Shown here piece by piece: positions 26,087 to 34,303 of a DNA stretch of 64,000 bases; positions within the stretch are counted from its first letter, which is position 1, and every line of letters begins with the position of its first letter. The notes under the pieces were generated by a model that was given only the letters and a program-made list of their open reading frames with translations, was not told the origin of the DNA and did no database searches. This stretch comes from a virus, in IMG/VR virus record IMGVR_UViG_3300014720_000014, positions 1 through 64,000 of that record. The stretch is one strand, 5' to 3'. Made by a program: the position numbers and the translations under genes.

Positions 26087-26347
26087 ATGAAAATACGTGA
26101 TATTTTAGAATCAGCTACCGCAGGTGCTACTAGTGCAGGTAATATTGCGGCGGTGAAAAATCCACATATCAGCCCCGGAAAAGCCCGAGGTAAAAAAAGT
26201 TATATAGGAAGTCCTACAAGTGGCAGTGGTACTAAATCTCCACCCCAACCAAAAGTAGTTCAGCCTAAAAACAAAGACGGAACAGCTAAAAATGCGCTAG
26301 ATCAACGTGCCAGTTTATTTGGTGAAGGCAATTACGTCAAAAGATAA
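26087..26347 (+). CDS. Small basic protein with CTS-like start
   Basis: 86 aa, starting MKIRDILE (a possible leader with an ILE cleavage site), then Ala/Gly/Ser/Pro-rich and Lys-rich (HISPGKARGKKSYIGSP). Disordered, basic, in line with a head-packaged peptide. No function known. Confidence 0.7.
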   Translation: MKIRDILESATAGATSAGNIAAVKNPHISPGKARGKKSYIGSPTSGSGTKSPPQPKVVQPKNKDGTAKNALDQRASLFGEGNYVKR

Positions 26348-26350
26348 ATA
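26343..26350 (+). promoter_or_regulatory. Candidate late promoter (GATAAATA)
   Basis: GATAAATA lies 26 bases before the ATG at 26377; it overlaps the stop of the previous gene. Followed by TATAAAAC, then TTTAGGA as SD. Confidence 0.5.
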
Positions 26351-26376
26351 CATTATAAAACTTTAGGATCATCATT

Positions 26377-27366
26377 ATGGACTTTAAAACACTTATTACA
26401 AAAATCAGCGAGCTAGATGACAAAATTAACACTATCCCTGCTCCGGAATTACAAAAAGCTGTGCAGTTAAATGAGGATGCACAACTACGTGTATTAGCTG
26501 GTACTTCTTCTTACATTGCAGAAGCTAAGAAAAAAGCCGAAGAAAAGAAAGAAGATAAAGTAGATGAAGGTCAAGAAGATCTTAAGAAAGTTGGCGACAA
26601 AGTTAAAACTTCTAAAGGCGTGATGACAAAAACTGCTACAGGACTAAAGCATGAACGTTCTTATGAAAAAGAAAAAGACGAAGATGATGATGCTCCTAAA
26701 GCTAAAAAAGCAAAGAAAGAAAGTATTGAGCCTGAATTCAAATCTAAGTTCATGAAGATGGTTGAAGCTAAGAAAGAAGAAAAAGACGCTAAGAAAAAGA
26801 AAGAAAAGAAAATGGAAGAAGCTGTGACTCTTAAGCCTGGTGTTAAAGAAAAAGCAGAAAAAGAAAAAGCAGAAAGAGAAGCTGAAGCAAAACGCCGTGC
26901 AGAATCACCTGGCGTAAGTCTGAAGAAAAAACCAATGGGCGAAGCAGCCAAACCAGATTTCCTAGATCTCGACAAAGACGGTGACAAGAAAGAGCCTATG
27001 AAAGGTGCTGCCAAATCTAAAGGCGGCGATAAGAAAGAAGGTGGCAAGAAGGGCATGAGTGCTGCGCAGGCCAAATATTTCGGTGGCAAGAAAAATGAAT
27101 CGGTCAAAGCGTCTAAGAAAGTAGTTGCTGAGTCAGTTGAAACAGTCATGACATTCAAAGACATGGTCAAGCTAGTTCAGGAAAGCGGTGGACAACAACA
27201 GATCGATACATTAGACACTGAATTGTTTAATTGGGCGCAACGTGTTGCAAAAAATAAATTGGGTGAAGGTATGAAAGCAGATTTATATGCTGGTTTGATC
27301 TATGAGCGTAACGGCGGCAAGTTCGAAATGTACGACGTACTGGCAGAAAATCAAAAAAAAAACTAA
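26377..27366 (+). CDS. Lys/Glu/Ala-rich modular protein, possible core component
   Basis: 329 aa. Residues 60-240 are highly charged, low-complexity and predicted coiled coil or disordered (KKAEEKKEDKVDEGQ, KEEKDAKKKKEKKMEEA). Both ends look globular. Multiple hydrophobic-x-E junctions (VVAES, KVDEG, KMEEA) are possible prohead protease sites, like in T4 gp22 scaffold. Its last codons lie in an A10 run that also leads into the next frame. Scaffold-like role is inference. Confidence 0.7.
   Translation: MDFKTLITKISELDDKINTIPAPELQKAVQLNEDAQLRVLAGTSSYIAEAKKKAEEKKEDKVDEGQEDLKKVGDKVKTSKGVMTKTATGLKHERSYEKEKDEDDDAPKAKKAKKESIEPEFKSKFMKMVEAKKEEKDAKKKKEKKMEEAVTLKPGVKEKAEKEKAEREAEAKRRAESPGVSLKKKPMGEAAKPDFLDLDKDGDKKEPMKGAAKSKGGDKKEGGKKGMSAAQAKYFGGKKNESVKASKKVVAESVETVMTFKDMVKLVQESGGQQQIDTLDTELFNWAQRVAKNKLGEGMKADLYAGLIYERNGGKFEMYDVLAENQKKN
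27353..27362 (+). other. A10 homopolymer at gene end, possible slippage site
   Basis: Ten consecutive A lie just before the TAA of the 26377 gene. A second frame is open across this run and continues to the stop at 27677. This could be ribosomal or polymerase slippage, or a sequencing length error. Confidence 0.5.
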
Positions 27367-27431
27367 ATGAATACGGAGATGATTATGAAGGAGATATTGA
27401 TCCAGATAATCCGCCGTTAGATGCTACTGGT

Positions 27432-27677
27432 ATGGATTATTATGAAAAACATAATTCAAGAGATATGATGTGCCCATTTATTGCTAAACAAGCTGGCATT
27501 CCGGATCAATCTCATCGCGTTCTTTATTTTGACGATGCCGATCTTGTTTTCTATGAGAAAAACGTAGCAAACTTAAATGATACAATTGGCGAAATGATCG
27601 AAAAAGTAAAATCGTTTATGCAAACCAATCCAAAGTATGCAAGCAGAACTATAAAATTAGCAGCGAATATGAGATAA
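27432..27677 (+). CDS. Small acidic protein after A10 run, start uncertain
   Basis: 81 aa from the ATG at 27432. That ATG has a poor SD; the frame is open upstream back through the A10 run. An AAGGAG lies about 40 bases before this ATG with no suitable start codon near it. Product (SHRVLYFDDADLVFYEKNV, KVKSFMQTNPKYASRTIKL) is not a known family to me. Followed by a strong terminator. Confidence 0.65.
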   Translation: MDYYEKHNSRDMMCPFIAKQAGIPDQSHRVLYFDDADLVFYEKNVANLNDTIGEMIEKVKSFMQTNPKYASRTIKLAANMR

Positions 27678-27697
27678 TTAAATTAAAAATTGTAATT

Positions 27698-27730
27698 AAA
27701 AAAGCCAGTCATAGGTTGACTGGCTTTTTT
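27698..27730 (+). terminator. Strong rho-independent terminator
   Basis: AGCCAGTCA (27703-27711), loop TAGGT, TGACTGGCT (27717-27725), with A5 before and T5 after. The A and T flanks also pair. It ends the head-protein transcript. Confidence 0.9.
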
Positions 27731-27744
27731 ATTGACTATATAAT
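27716..27744 (+). promoter_or_regulatory. Sigma70-type promoter overlapping the terminator
   Basis: TTGACT (27716-27721, inside the terminator 3' arm), 17-base spacer, TATAAT (27739-27744). Start would be near 27751, then AAGGAG and the ATG at 27766. Near-perfect host consensus. Confidence 0.7.
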
Positions 27745-27765
27745 AGCTCTATAAGGAGATATTAT

Positions 27766-28032
27766 ATGGCTAAAATGTACGGTCCTGAAGAGCGAGCAAA
27801 ATTAGAAAGACTGATCAACGAAGGCAGCAATGTGCTTCGTGAAGTTGAAGATCTACAAGAAGGTCTTAAAGAAACTGTCAAAGCGGTAGCAGAAGAGCTG
27901 CAGGTCAAACCAAGTATTATCAATAAAGCGATCAAGATTGCACATAAAGACAATTGGAAATCTCACGAAGAAGAATGGGATGAGATTGAAATGATTTTAG
28001 GCGTTACAAAGAAATTACCAGAGAAAGATTAA
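27766..28032 (+). CDS. dsbA: DsbA-like dsDNA-binding protein
   Basis: 88 aa, matching T4 DsbA in length (89 aa) and in the pattern of an N-terminal helix and an AIKIAHKDNWKSHEEEWDEI segment (T4 has YHKDNRDVFEAETEEV). T4 DsbA binds DNA near late promoters and helps late transcription. Strong SD AAGGAG and sigma70-type promoter upstream fit early or constitutive expression. The relation is based on short similarity, so moderately sure. Confidence 0.6.
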   Translation: MAKMYGPEERAKLERLINEGSNVLREVEDLQEGLKETVKAVAEELQVKPSIINKAIKIAHKDNWKSHEEEWDEIEMILGVTKKLPEKD

Positions 28033-28326
28033 ATGATCAATGATATTTTCCGACCAACCTTAGAATGGATAAAGGATGATTGGAATTCCAACCCTATTCG
28101 TTTTACTGTTGAGCTTTTTGCTTGGTTCATTAGCATTGGTTGTTCGATCGTCATGGCTTTTACAGTCCCCAATCCGCCCTTACTTATACTATATCCTATA
28201 TGGATCCTTGGTTGTGCTATGTATGGTTGGGCTGCTTTTACTAGGAAATCATTTGGGATGTTGGCTAACTATTTATTGTTAGTCAGCATAGATTCTATCG
28301 GTTTAATAAGAATGATATTGCAATAA
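28033..28326 (+). CDS. Membrane protein, unknown
   Basis: 97 aa with three hydrophobic segments, about residues 22-46 (TVELFAWFISIGCSIVMAF), 50-70 and 75-96. N-terminus (FRPTLEWIKDDWNSNPIRF) is cytoplasmic. No charges inside the segments. Follows DsbA directly. Unknown function. Confidence 0.75.
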   Translation: MINDIFRPTLEWIKDDWNSNPIRFTVELFAWFISIGCSIVMAFTVPNPPLLILYPIWILGCAMYGWAAFTRKSFGMLANYLLLVSIDSIGLIRMILQ

Positions 28327-28439
28327 TGTTAATAATAATTTTTACATTATTATCTTATTGGATATCTATGGGAATAATAACAGCAGCGATTATGTATATC
28401 AGTTTGAAAATTGCTGTAATATGCGAAAAAAATTTCTGA
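28326..28439 (+). CDS. Very small membrane protein, 37 aa
   Basis: The ATG shares its A with the previous TAA (TAATG). 37 residues, nearly all hydrophobic (LIIIFTLLSYWISMGIITAA, then MYISLKIAVICEKNF). Coupled start supports a real gene; function unknown. Confidence 0.5.
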   Translation: MLIIIFTLLSYWISMGIITAAIMYISLKIAVICEKNF

Positions 28440-28452
28440 CTATCGTACAGAA

Positions 28453-28460
28453 AATAAATA
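28453..28460 (+). promoter_or_regulatory. Candidate late-type promoter upstream of polymerase
   Basis: AATAAATA in the 93-bp gap before the DNA polymerase gene; a second near-match, TATAAATG, is at 28484. Either could drive a transcript of gene 43. Confidence 0.3.
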
Positions 28461-28503
28461 ACTGTGTGAAAAGTTTAATCAGCTATAAATGATTAGAGGG
28501 TAT

Positions 28504-28523
28504 TTGCGAGCCACAAATCGCAA
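28504..28523 (+). promoter_or_regulatory. Gene 43-type translational operator hairpin
   Basis: TTGCGA (28504-28509) pairs with TCGCAA (28518-28523) around an 8-base loop GCCACAAA. The 3' arm runs into the SD AAGGAG (28522-28527), 10 bases before ATG. T4 and RB69 gp43 repress their own translation by binding a hairpin with an 8-base loop over the SD, which has the same geometry. Confidence 0.65.
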
Positions 28524-28532
28524 GGAGAAAAG

Positions 28533-31202
28533 ATGATCTACGTTGACGCATTCTATGATCGCGACGACGATACAATTCGTGTCGTTGAGCGCGATGCCAA
28601 AGGGCAGAGGCATTACAAAGACTACGCTGCCAAACACCTATTCTATTACTACGATCCTAAAGGTAAATTTCAAAGCATCAAGGGCGAACCTCTGAGCCGT
28701 GTCAGCTGTAAGAATGTCAAAGAACTACGCAAAGAGCTAGCCATCCATAGTAATAAAAAACTATATGAATCAGATATCAATCCCATCTATCGTTGCTTAG
28801 AAGATAATTATCTAAATCAAGATGCTCCAAAACTTAATGTTGCATTTTTCGATATTGAGGTAGACTTTGATCCAGAGCGCGGATATGCAAGTCCCGACGA
28901 TGCATTTATGCCCATAACTGCTATTGCTGTTTATCTGCAATGGATGGATACACTAGTATGTCTTGCTATTCCGCCTAAGACCATGAATATGGAAGAAGCT
29001 AAGAAAGCCGTAGAAGAATTTTCTAACACTATGTTGTTCGATAACGAAGCAGATATGTTAGATACTTTCTTAGATCTCATTCAAGATGCCGATGTATTAA
29101 GCGGCTGGAATTCGGAGGGTTTTGATATTCCATATACTGTTAATCGTGTTATCAAAGTCTTAAGCAAAGAAGATACTAAACGTTTTTGTTTGTGGGATTG
29201 CTATCCCAAGAAGAGAGAATACGAAAAATATGGCAAAGCCGCAGTCACTTATGATTTAATTGGCCGTGTACATTTAGATAGTCTTGAGCTTTACAGAAAA
29301 TACACTTATGAAGAAAGACATACTTATCGTCTAGATGCTATTGGCGAAATGGAGATCGGAGAAAACAAAACTGTCTATGAAGGTACACTGGATCAACTAT
29401 ACAACAATGATTTTCGAAAGTTTATTGAATACAATAGGCAAGACTGTGCTTTATTAGATAAGTTAGATAAAAAATTAAAATTTCTAGACCTTGCTAATAA
29501 AATCGCTCATGAAAATACAGTGCTTCTGCAGACAACCATGGGTGCAGTAGCAGTTACTGAACAAGCGATCATTAACGAGGCACATCGTAGAGGTATGATC
29601 GTTCCTAATCGTAAGAAGATGGAAGAGCACGGTGATACACAGGCAGCAGGCGCTTATGTTGCGTATCCTAAAAAAGGTATCCATGAATGGATTGGTTCTC
29701 TTGATATTAACTCTCTATATCCGTCAGCCATTCGCGCCTTAAACATGGGCCCGGAAACTATTATTGGACAATTACGTCAGGACGGCACTAAAGCTCATCT
29801 CGAATCAGAGATGGCAAAGGGTAAATCGTTTGCTGCTGCATGGGAAGGTATATTTGGTAGTTTGGAATATATCGCTGTAATAAATCGAGAAGTAGGTAGA
29901 GAAATTACCATAGATTGGGAAGGCGGTGGTTCCGATATACTAAGCGCAGCACAGATTTATGATCTAGTATTTGAAAACAATCAGCCATGGATGCTGTCTG
30001 CTAATGGTACTATTTTTACATATGAAGTTGAAGGTGTTATTCCTGGATTACTAGCACGTTGGTATAAAGAACGTAAAGAAATGCAGGCCAAACTCAAAGA
30101 ATGTGTGCAAGCTGGCAACAAAATTGAAGAAGAATACTGGGACAAGCGACAGTTGGTCAAGAAGATCAACTTGAATAGTCTTTACGGTGCTATTCTTAAT
30201 CCCGGTTGTCGTTTCTTTGATAATAGGATTGGACAAAGCACAACTCTTACTGGTAGACAAGTTGCCAAACACATGGCAAGTAAAGTTAACGAAATTATCA
30301 CTGGAGAATACGATCATGTAGGTAAAGCAGTTATCTACGGAGATACTGATTCTTGTTATTTTTCAGCATATTCAACATTAAAAAAAGATATCGAAAAAGG
30401 AATAATTCCTTGGACTCTAGAATCGGTAATAGAACTTTATGATACTATAGGAGAAACTGTTAATGGTACGTTCGTCAAATTCATGCAAGATGCTTTCCAC
30501 TGTCCAAAATCTAGAGCAGAGGTCATCAAAGCAGGTCGCGAGATTGTTGCAAGCAAAGGTCTCTTTATCACCAAAAAGCGATATGCAGTGCTCTACTACG
30601 ACAAAGAAGGCAAAAGAGCAGACAGTAGCGGTTCTGCTGGCAAAATCAAAGCCATGGGTCTAGATCTCAAAAGATCCGATACTCCTGTTGTAATACAAGA
30701 CTTTCTTTCAGAAGTTTTGACAAAAGTTCTTACAGGCATAAGCAAAGAAGAAGTTCTTGAATATATCACAGACTTCAGAACAGACTTTAAAACTAGACCT
30801 GGTTGGGAAAAAGGTTCACCTAAACGTGCTAACAATATCACAGAATACGCTGCTAAAGAAAAGAAACAGGGCAAAGCCAATATGCCAGGGCACGTTCGTG
30901 CTAGTCTTAACTGGAATACTTTGAAGCGTATGATGGATGACAAGTATTCTATGCAAATAGTCGATGGTGCTAAAGTTATTGTCTGTAAGCTCAAAGACAA
31001 TCCTATGGCATATACCTCTGTAGCGTATCCGGTTGACGAGTTGCGATTACCTCAATGGTTCAAAGATCTACCTTTTGACGATGGCGAAATGGAAACTACT
31101 GTTATCGATGAAAAATTAGAAAACCTTATTGGTGTTTTGGAATGGGACATCAGTTCAACAAGGTCAGACAATACATTCAGTAAACTTTTTGATTTTGAGT
31201 GA
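28533..31202 (+). CDS. 43: DNA polymerase, family B (gp43-like)
   Basis: 889 aa, near T4 gp43 (898 aa). Exonuclease motifs: VAFFDIEVDFD (about residues 103-113), LSGWNSEGFDIPY (about 189-201). Polymerase motifs A (LDINSLYPSAI, about 390), B (KKINLNSLYGAI, about 543) and C (YGDTDS, about 602). Complete, so proofreading and polymerisation should both work. It would act with the gp45 and gp44 homologues here. Preceded by a hairpin over its ribosome site. Confidence 0.95.
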   Translation: MIYVDAFYDRDDDTIRVVERDAKGQRHYKDYAAKHLFYYYDPKGKFQSIKGEPLSRVSCKNVKELRKELAIHSNKKLYESDINPIYRCLEDNYLNQDAPKLNVAFFDIEVDFDPERGYASPDDAFMPITAIAVYLQWMDTLVCLAIPPKTMNMEEAKKAVEEFSNTMLFDNEADMLDTFLDLIQDADVLSGWNSEGFDIPYTVNRVIKVLSKEDTKRFCLWDCYPKKREYEKYGKAAVTYDLIGRVHLDSLELYRKYTYEERHTYRLDAIGEMEIGENKTVYEGTLDQLYNNDFRKFIEYNRQDCALLDKLDKKLKFLDLANKIAHENTVLLQTTMGAVAVTEQAIINEAHRRGMIVPNRKKMEEHGDTQAAGAYVAYPKKGIHEWIGSLDINSLYPSAIRALNMGPETIIGQLRQDGTKAHLESEMAKGKSFAAAWEGIFGSLEYIAVINREVGREITIDWEGGGSDILSAAQIYDLVFENNQPWMLSANGTIFTYEVEGVIPGLLARWYKERKEMQAKLKECVQAGNKIEEEYWDKRQLVKKINLNSLYGAILNPGCRFFDNRIGQSTTLTGRQVAKHMASKVNEIITGEYDHVGKAVIYGDTDSCYFSAYSTLKKDIEKGIIPWTLESVIELYDTIGETVNGTFVKFMQDAFHCPKSRAEVIKAGREIVASKGLFITKKRYAVLYYDKEGKRADSSGSAGKIKAMGLDLKRSDTPVVIQDFLSEVLTKVLTGISKEEVLEYITDFRTDFKTRPGWEKGSPKRANNITEYAAKEKKQGKANMPGHVRASLNWNTLKRMMDDKYSMQIVDGAKVIVCKLKDNPMAYTSVAYPVDELRLPQWFKDLPFDDGEMETTVIDEKLENLIGVLEWDISSTRSDNTFSKLFDFE

Positions 31203-31210
31203 TTTCAAGG

Positions 31211-31239
31211 TTGATTTTTACTCAAGATCTAAATATAAT
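31211..31239 (+). promoter_or_regulatory. Sigma70-type promoter for the sliding clamp
   Basis: TTGATT (31211-31216), 17-base spacer, TATAAT (31234-31239), about 28 bases before the clamp ATG, with AAAGGA between. It lies in the 64-bp gap after DNA polymerase. Confidence 0.6.
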
Positions 31240-31266
31240 CTTATTATACTTCTAAAGGAAAAAAAA

Positions 31267-32004
31267 ATGAAAGATATTCTCCAGGACATTGTAAGCCACA
31301 CTCAAAATCTAGGCTTTCTAACCACAGTTAAAATCACAGGCACAGAAGAAGGCACCGGTGTGTTTTCTATGGCTGATGATCGGTCAGTAATTATGGAGGC
31401 TACTACTGCCAATCCATATCCTGATATGATTGGTACCTTTGGCATGCCTCAACTTAACAAACTCAAATATCTCTTAGACGGTGCTGAATATAAAGAAGAT
31501 GCAAAGATCACTATTACGTCAGCAGAGCGCAACGGCGAAACTATCCCCGTTGGCATACACTTTGAAAACAAAGACGGCGACTTCAAGAATGACTATCGCT
31601 TTATGAATCAGGAAATCATCAATGAAAAGATGAAGACTGTGAAGTTCCGCGGTGTTAAGTGGGATGTTGAAGTTGAGCCAACCGTGGCTGCGGTGCAACG
31701 TTTTAACTTTCAAGCAGGTGCTAACAACGAGCATCCAACATTTCTTGCAAAAACAGACGGAGGAAATCTAAAGTTCATCTTCGGCGATGCCTCAACACAC
31801 GGCGGTGAGTTTGTATTTGCACAAAATGTTGCAGGTAAACTTGATCGTGGTTGGACTTGGCCAGTTCTGCCAATTCTAAGCATTCTTAAGATCACTGATG
31901 TCAACAATACCAAGATGTCATTAAGCAATGAAGGTGCTATCCAGATTACACTAGACAGCGGTCTTGCTACTTACAAATACATCATTCCAGCACAGGCAGC
32001 TTAA
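31267..32004 (+). CDS. 45: DNA sliding clamp (gp45-like)
   Basis: 245 aa from the ATG at 31267 with AAAGGA upstream; the frame is open earlier but that part lies inside the polymerase gene. Clamp family features: MKDILQDIVSHTQ start, an MEATTANPYPDMIGTF region, and a C-terminus LDSGLATYKYIIPAQ as in T4 gp45 homologues. It holds polymerase on DNA and is the mobile activator of T4 late transcription, which fits the late promoters seen here. T4 gp45 is 228 aa. Confidence 0.88.
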   Translation: MKDILQDIVSHTQNLGFLTTVKITGTEEGTGVFSMADDRSVIMEATTANPYPDMIGTFGMPQLNKLKYLLDGAEYKEDAKITITSAERNGETIPVGIHFENKDGDFKNDYRFMNQEIINEKMKTVKFRGVKWDVEVEPTVAAVQRFNFQAGANNEHPTFLAKTDGGNLKFIFGDASTHGGEFVFAQNVAGKLDRGWTWPVLPILSILKITDVNNTKMSLSNEGAIQITLDSGLATYKYIIPAQAA

Positions 32005-32375
32005 TGATTAATTCTTTTACACAAGCATCTAAGTATATTACTGCATATATGGGATCTACTAATGATCCCTATTTCAGTATGTCTGCACCAAGTGCAGGTA
32101 TGTTGAGATTTAACGGGGATATGAGACAGCTAGAAGTTTATGACGGTACTAGCTGGAGAACAATGGGTGGTACTTCAGCTAGTGTAAGCTTGGCACCAGA
32201 TGCTGAGCAGGCTATTGAATGGGCTATTAATCGTATGGAACAGGAAAAAGAGTGGTACAAACTTGCTTCAAATAACGAAGCAGTTCGTATAGCATTAGAG
32301 CAGTTAGAACAGGCACTGACAAGATTAGAACTTACAACAATATTGGCGAAAGAATATGAGCAAACAAGCAGTTGA
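32004..32375 (+). CDS. Unknown protein with fibre-like N-terminus
   Basis: 123 aa, ATG overlapping the clamp stop by one base (TAATG). N-terminal half (PSAGMLRFNGDMRQLEVYDG then TSWRTMGG) resembles the beta repeats of tail fibres. The second half is a helix rich in Glu (EQALTRLELTTILAKEYEQ). Mixed nature; possibly a small structural protein. Overlaps dpdA by 20 bases. Confidence 0.7.
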   Translation: MINSFTQASKYITAYMGSTNDPYFSMSAPSAGMLRFNGDMRQLEVYDGTSWRTMGGTSASVSLAPDAEQAIEWAINRMEQEKEWYKLASNNEAVRIALEQLEQALTRLELTTILAKEYEQTSS

Positions 32376-33903
32376 TTTAACACCATTGCAGAAAGACTAT
32401 GCGGTATATTTGCCTGCGATTAGCAGTTTTTATAGCACTTACATTGCAAAGCAAAGATTAGAAAAATTCATTCCAGATAGTCGAATCCCTCAAGGATTCG
32501 ATCGTGGCATTGAAGGTATGAATTTTCTTAACCCCGAACAAGGGTATTTTTATTACAAATTTGCTCTGTATTCTGCAGGACACGCCCAACTCGATGTTGA
32601 AAAAAGCATAGACCAAGAGTCTATGATCCAACAACGTGATCGTTCAAAAACTATGATCTTAGGTGATTCCGGTGGATATCAGATTGGTAAAGGTGTTATC
32701 AAATTTGATTGGCAAGATTTTGAAGGTACTGCTGCTAATAAAGTTCGTGAAAAAATTCTTACTTGGCTAGATGTTACTGCTGATTGGTCGATGATGCTGG
32801 ATGTTCCGACCTGGGCCTGTGATCACATTCACTCACCAAAAACAGGATTGAAAACATTTGAAGACTGTCTTGACAAAACTCGGTTCAACAACAAATATTT
32901 TATTGATAATAGATTGGGGTCTTCAGAAGGTGGAACAAAATTATTAAATGTTCTACAAGGTTCAAACTGGGAGAACGCAGAAGCATGGTATCAAGGTGTA
33001 AAAGAATATTCCGATACTAACAAGTATGGAAATAGAGCTGCAGAAGGTTGGGCCATGGGTGGTGCTAATATGTGCAAGATGCCTATTACGCTACGCAGAC
33101 TAATCACTATGCGATTTGATGGTATGCTAGAAGGCAAAGATTGGATGCACTTCTTAGGCACTGCACAGCTGGATTGGGCTTGTTATCTTACAAGCATTCA
33201 ACGACAAATCAGGAAACATATCAATGAAAACTTCACTATCAGCTTTGACTGCGCAAGTCCCTTTATCGCAACAGCTCACGGATTGGTATATACTAACGCC
33301 CAACATACCTCTAAACGATTCTCTGTTATCATGGATAAAGCCCCGGACAATAAGGGTCTTGCCGGACGGCAGGATATACCTTTTCCTTTCGAAAGCGATT
33401 TCGGTCGCAGACTTACGATCGCAGATATCTGCCACTATGCTCCGGGAATGCTGAACAAGATTGGCAAAGAAGGCAAAACATCGTGGGATTCATTTGCCTA
33501 TGCACTGATGATGGGGCACAATGTCGAATGCCATATCCGTGCAGTGCAACGTGCCAATAACTTGATGGATATCGAATGTGCCAAACATCGTCCAGACTGG
33601 AGACGCTGGCGTAAAGTCAAAGACGCTGATAAAAGTGATGAAATCTCTGAATGGGTTCCGAGAAACGTACTATATTTTGATAGATTTGCGGAAGAGCTGT
33701 TTAATCTCGAGACCAAAGATGATGCTTTTGCTATGATTGCAGAAGCAGAACGTTTAGGATTTTTACAAAATCTCGAAGGCGCACGATTGCGTGGAGGAGT
33801 AACTAATATTGCGGATACATTGTTTTATGAAGAAACTGAAGAAGAAACTGCTTGGACCGATGATAGAGAAGACGAAAAATTAAACAATCTTGTTATTGAA
33901 TAA
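32356..33903 (+). CDS. dpdA: DpdA-like transglycosylase (7-deazaguanine DNA modification)
   Basis: 515 aa. TGT-like TIM barrel. ILGDSGGYQI holds D104, the base-recognising Asp of tRNA-guanine transglycosylases, and FTISFDCASPF holds D298, in the place of the nucleophile. LNVLQGSNWENAEAWYQG fits the VQGG region. It is longer than tRNA TGTs and lacks the usual zinc Cys set that I can see, which is typical of phage DpdA. It would swap guanine in DNA for a 7-deazaguanine. FolE and QueE are encoded downstream. Confidence 0.85.
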   Translation: MSKQAVDLTPLQKDYAVYLPAISSFYSTYIAKQRLEKFIPDSRIPQGFDRGIEGMNFLNPEQGYFYYKFALYSAGHAQLDVEKSIDQESMIQQRDRSKTMILGDSGGYQIGKGVIKFDWQDFEGTAANKVREKILTWLDVTADWSMMLDVPTWACDHIHSPKTGLKTFEDCLDKTRFNNKYFIDNRLGSSEGGTKLLNVLQGSNWENAEAWYQGVKEYSDTNKYGNRAAEGWAMGGANMCKMPITLRRLITMRFDGMLEGKDWMHFLGTAQLDWACYLTSIQRQIRKHINENFTISFDCASPFIATAHGLVYTNAQHTSKRFSVIMDKAPDNKGLAGRQDIPFPFESDFGRRLTIADICHYAPGMLNKIGKEGKTSWDSFAYALMMGHNVECHIRAVQRANNLMDIECAKHRPDWRRWRKVKDADKSDEISEWVPRNVLYFDRFAEELFNLETKDDAFAMIAEAERLGFLQNLEGARLRGGVTNIADTLFYEETEEETAWTDDREDEKLNNLVIE

Positions 33904-33912
33904 GGAAATATT

Positions 33913-34104
33913 ATGTATCATGAAAAAATTAAACACCTCGAAGAAGCACACCGAATGTTAAATGCAAAAATAGATAAAATGGAAAAAACTGGTGTATATG
34001 ATGATATGAATATAGAAACTTTGAAAAAAGAAAGATTGCTTTTAAAAGATCAAATTACTATACTTAAACATAAACAAAAACGCCAAGATTATGAAAACGA
34101 TTAA
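33913..34104 (+). CDS. Small coiled-coil protein
   Basis: 63 aa, entirely charged helix with heptad pattern (HEKIKHLEEAHRMLNAKIDK). SD TAAGGAAA. Overlaps next gene by 14 bases. Unknown. Confidence 0.7.
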   Translation: MYHEKIKHLEEAHRMLNAKIDKMEKTGVYDDMNIETLKKERLLLKDQITILKHKQKRQDYEND

Positions 34105-34303
34105 CACTTTTACACTAAATCGATCACAAATAGAGAAACTTGTAAAAATGGCAAATCATTTTAAAGAAGTAGAATGGTTTACTTTGGAAGAAAGCAACAG
34201 CAGCGGAATTGGTCCTACAGTTGTTGTCAAGTTCAACTTATTCAACGATAGCGATAAGGACGTCGACACTACTGTTGATATCACAGATGTAAGTACATGG
34301 TAA
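34091..34303 (+). CDS. Small protein, unknown
   Basis: 70 aa, alpha then beta (RSQIEKLVKMANHFKEVEWF, GIGPTVVVKFNLFND). Acidic end. No known family. Sits in the densely packed early-type gene string after dpdA. Confidence 0.7.
   Translation: MKTINTFTLNRSQIEKLVKMANHFKEVEWFTLEESNSSGIGPTVVVKFNLFNDSDKDVDTTVDITDVSTW

Noticed and set aside
26661-27170. 169-aa minus-strand frame
   Set aside because: Antisense of the Lys/Glu-rich coding region; Ser/Phe/Leu-rich and without ribosome signal.
27367-27417. Short frame starting at ATG 27367
   Set aside because: Stops after 16 codons and lies over the other open frame; not a credible gene.
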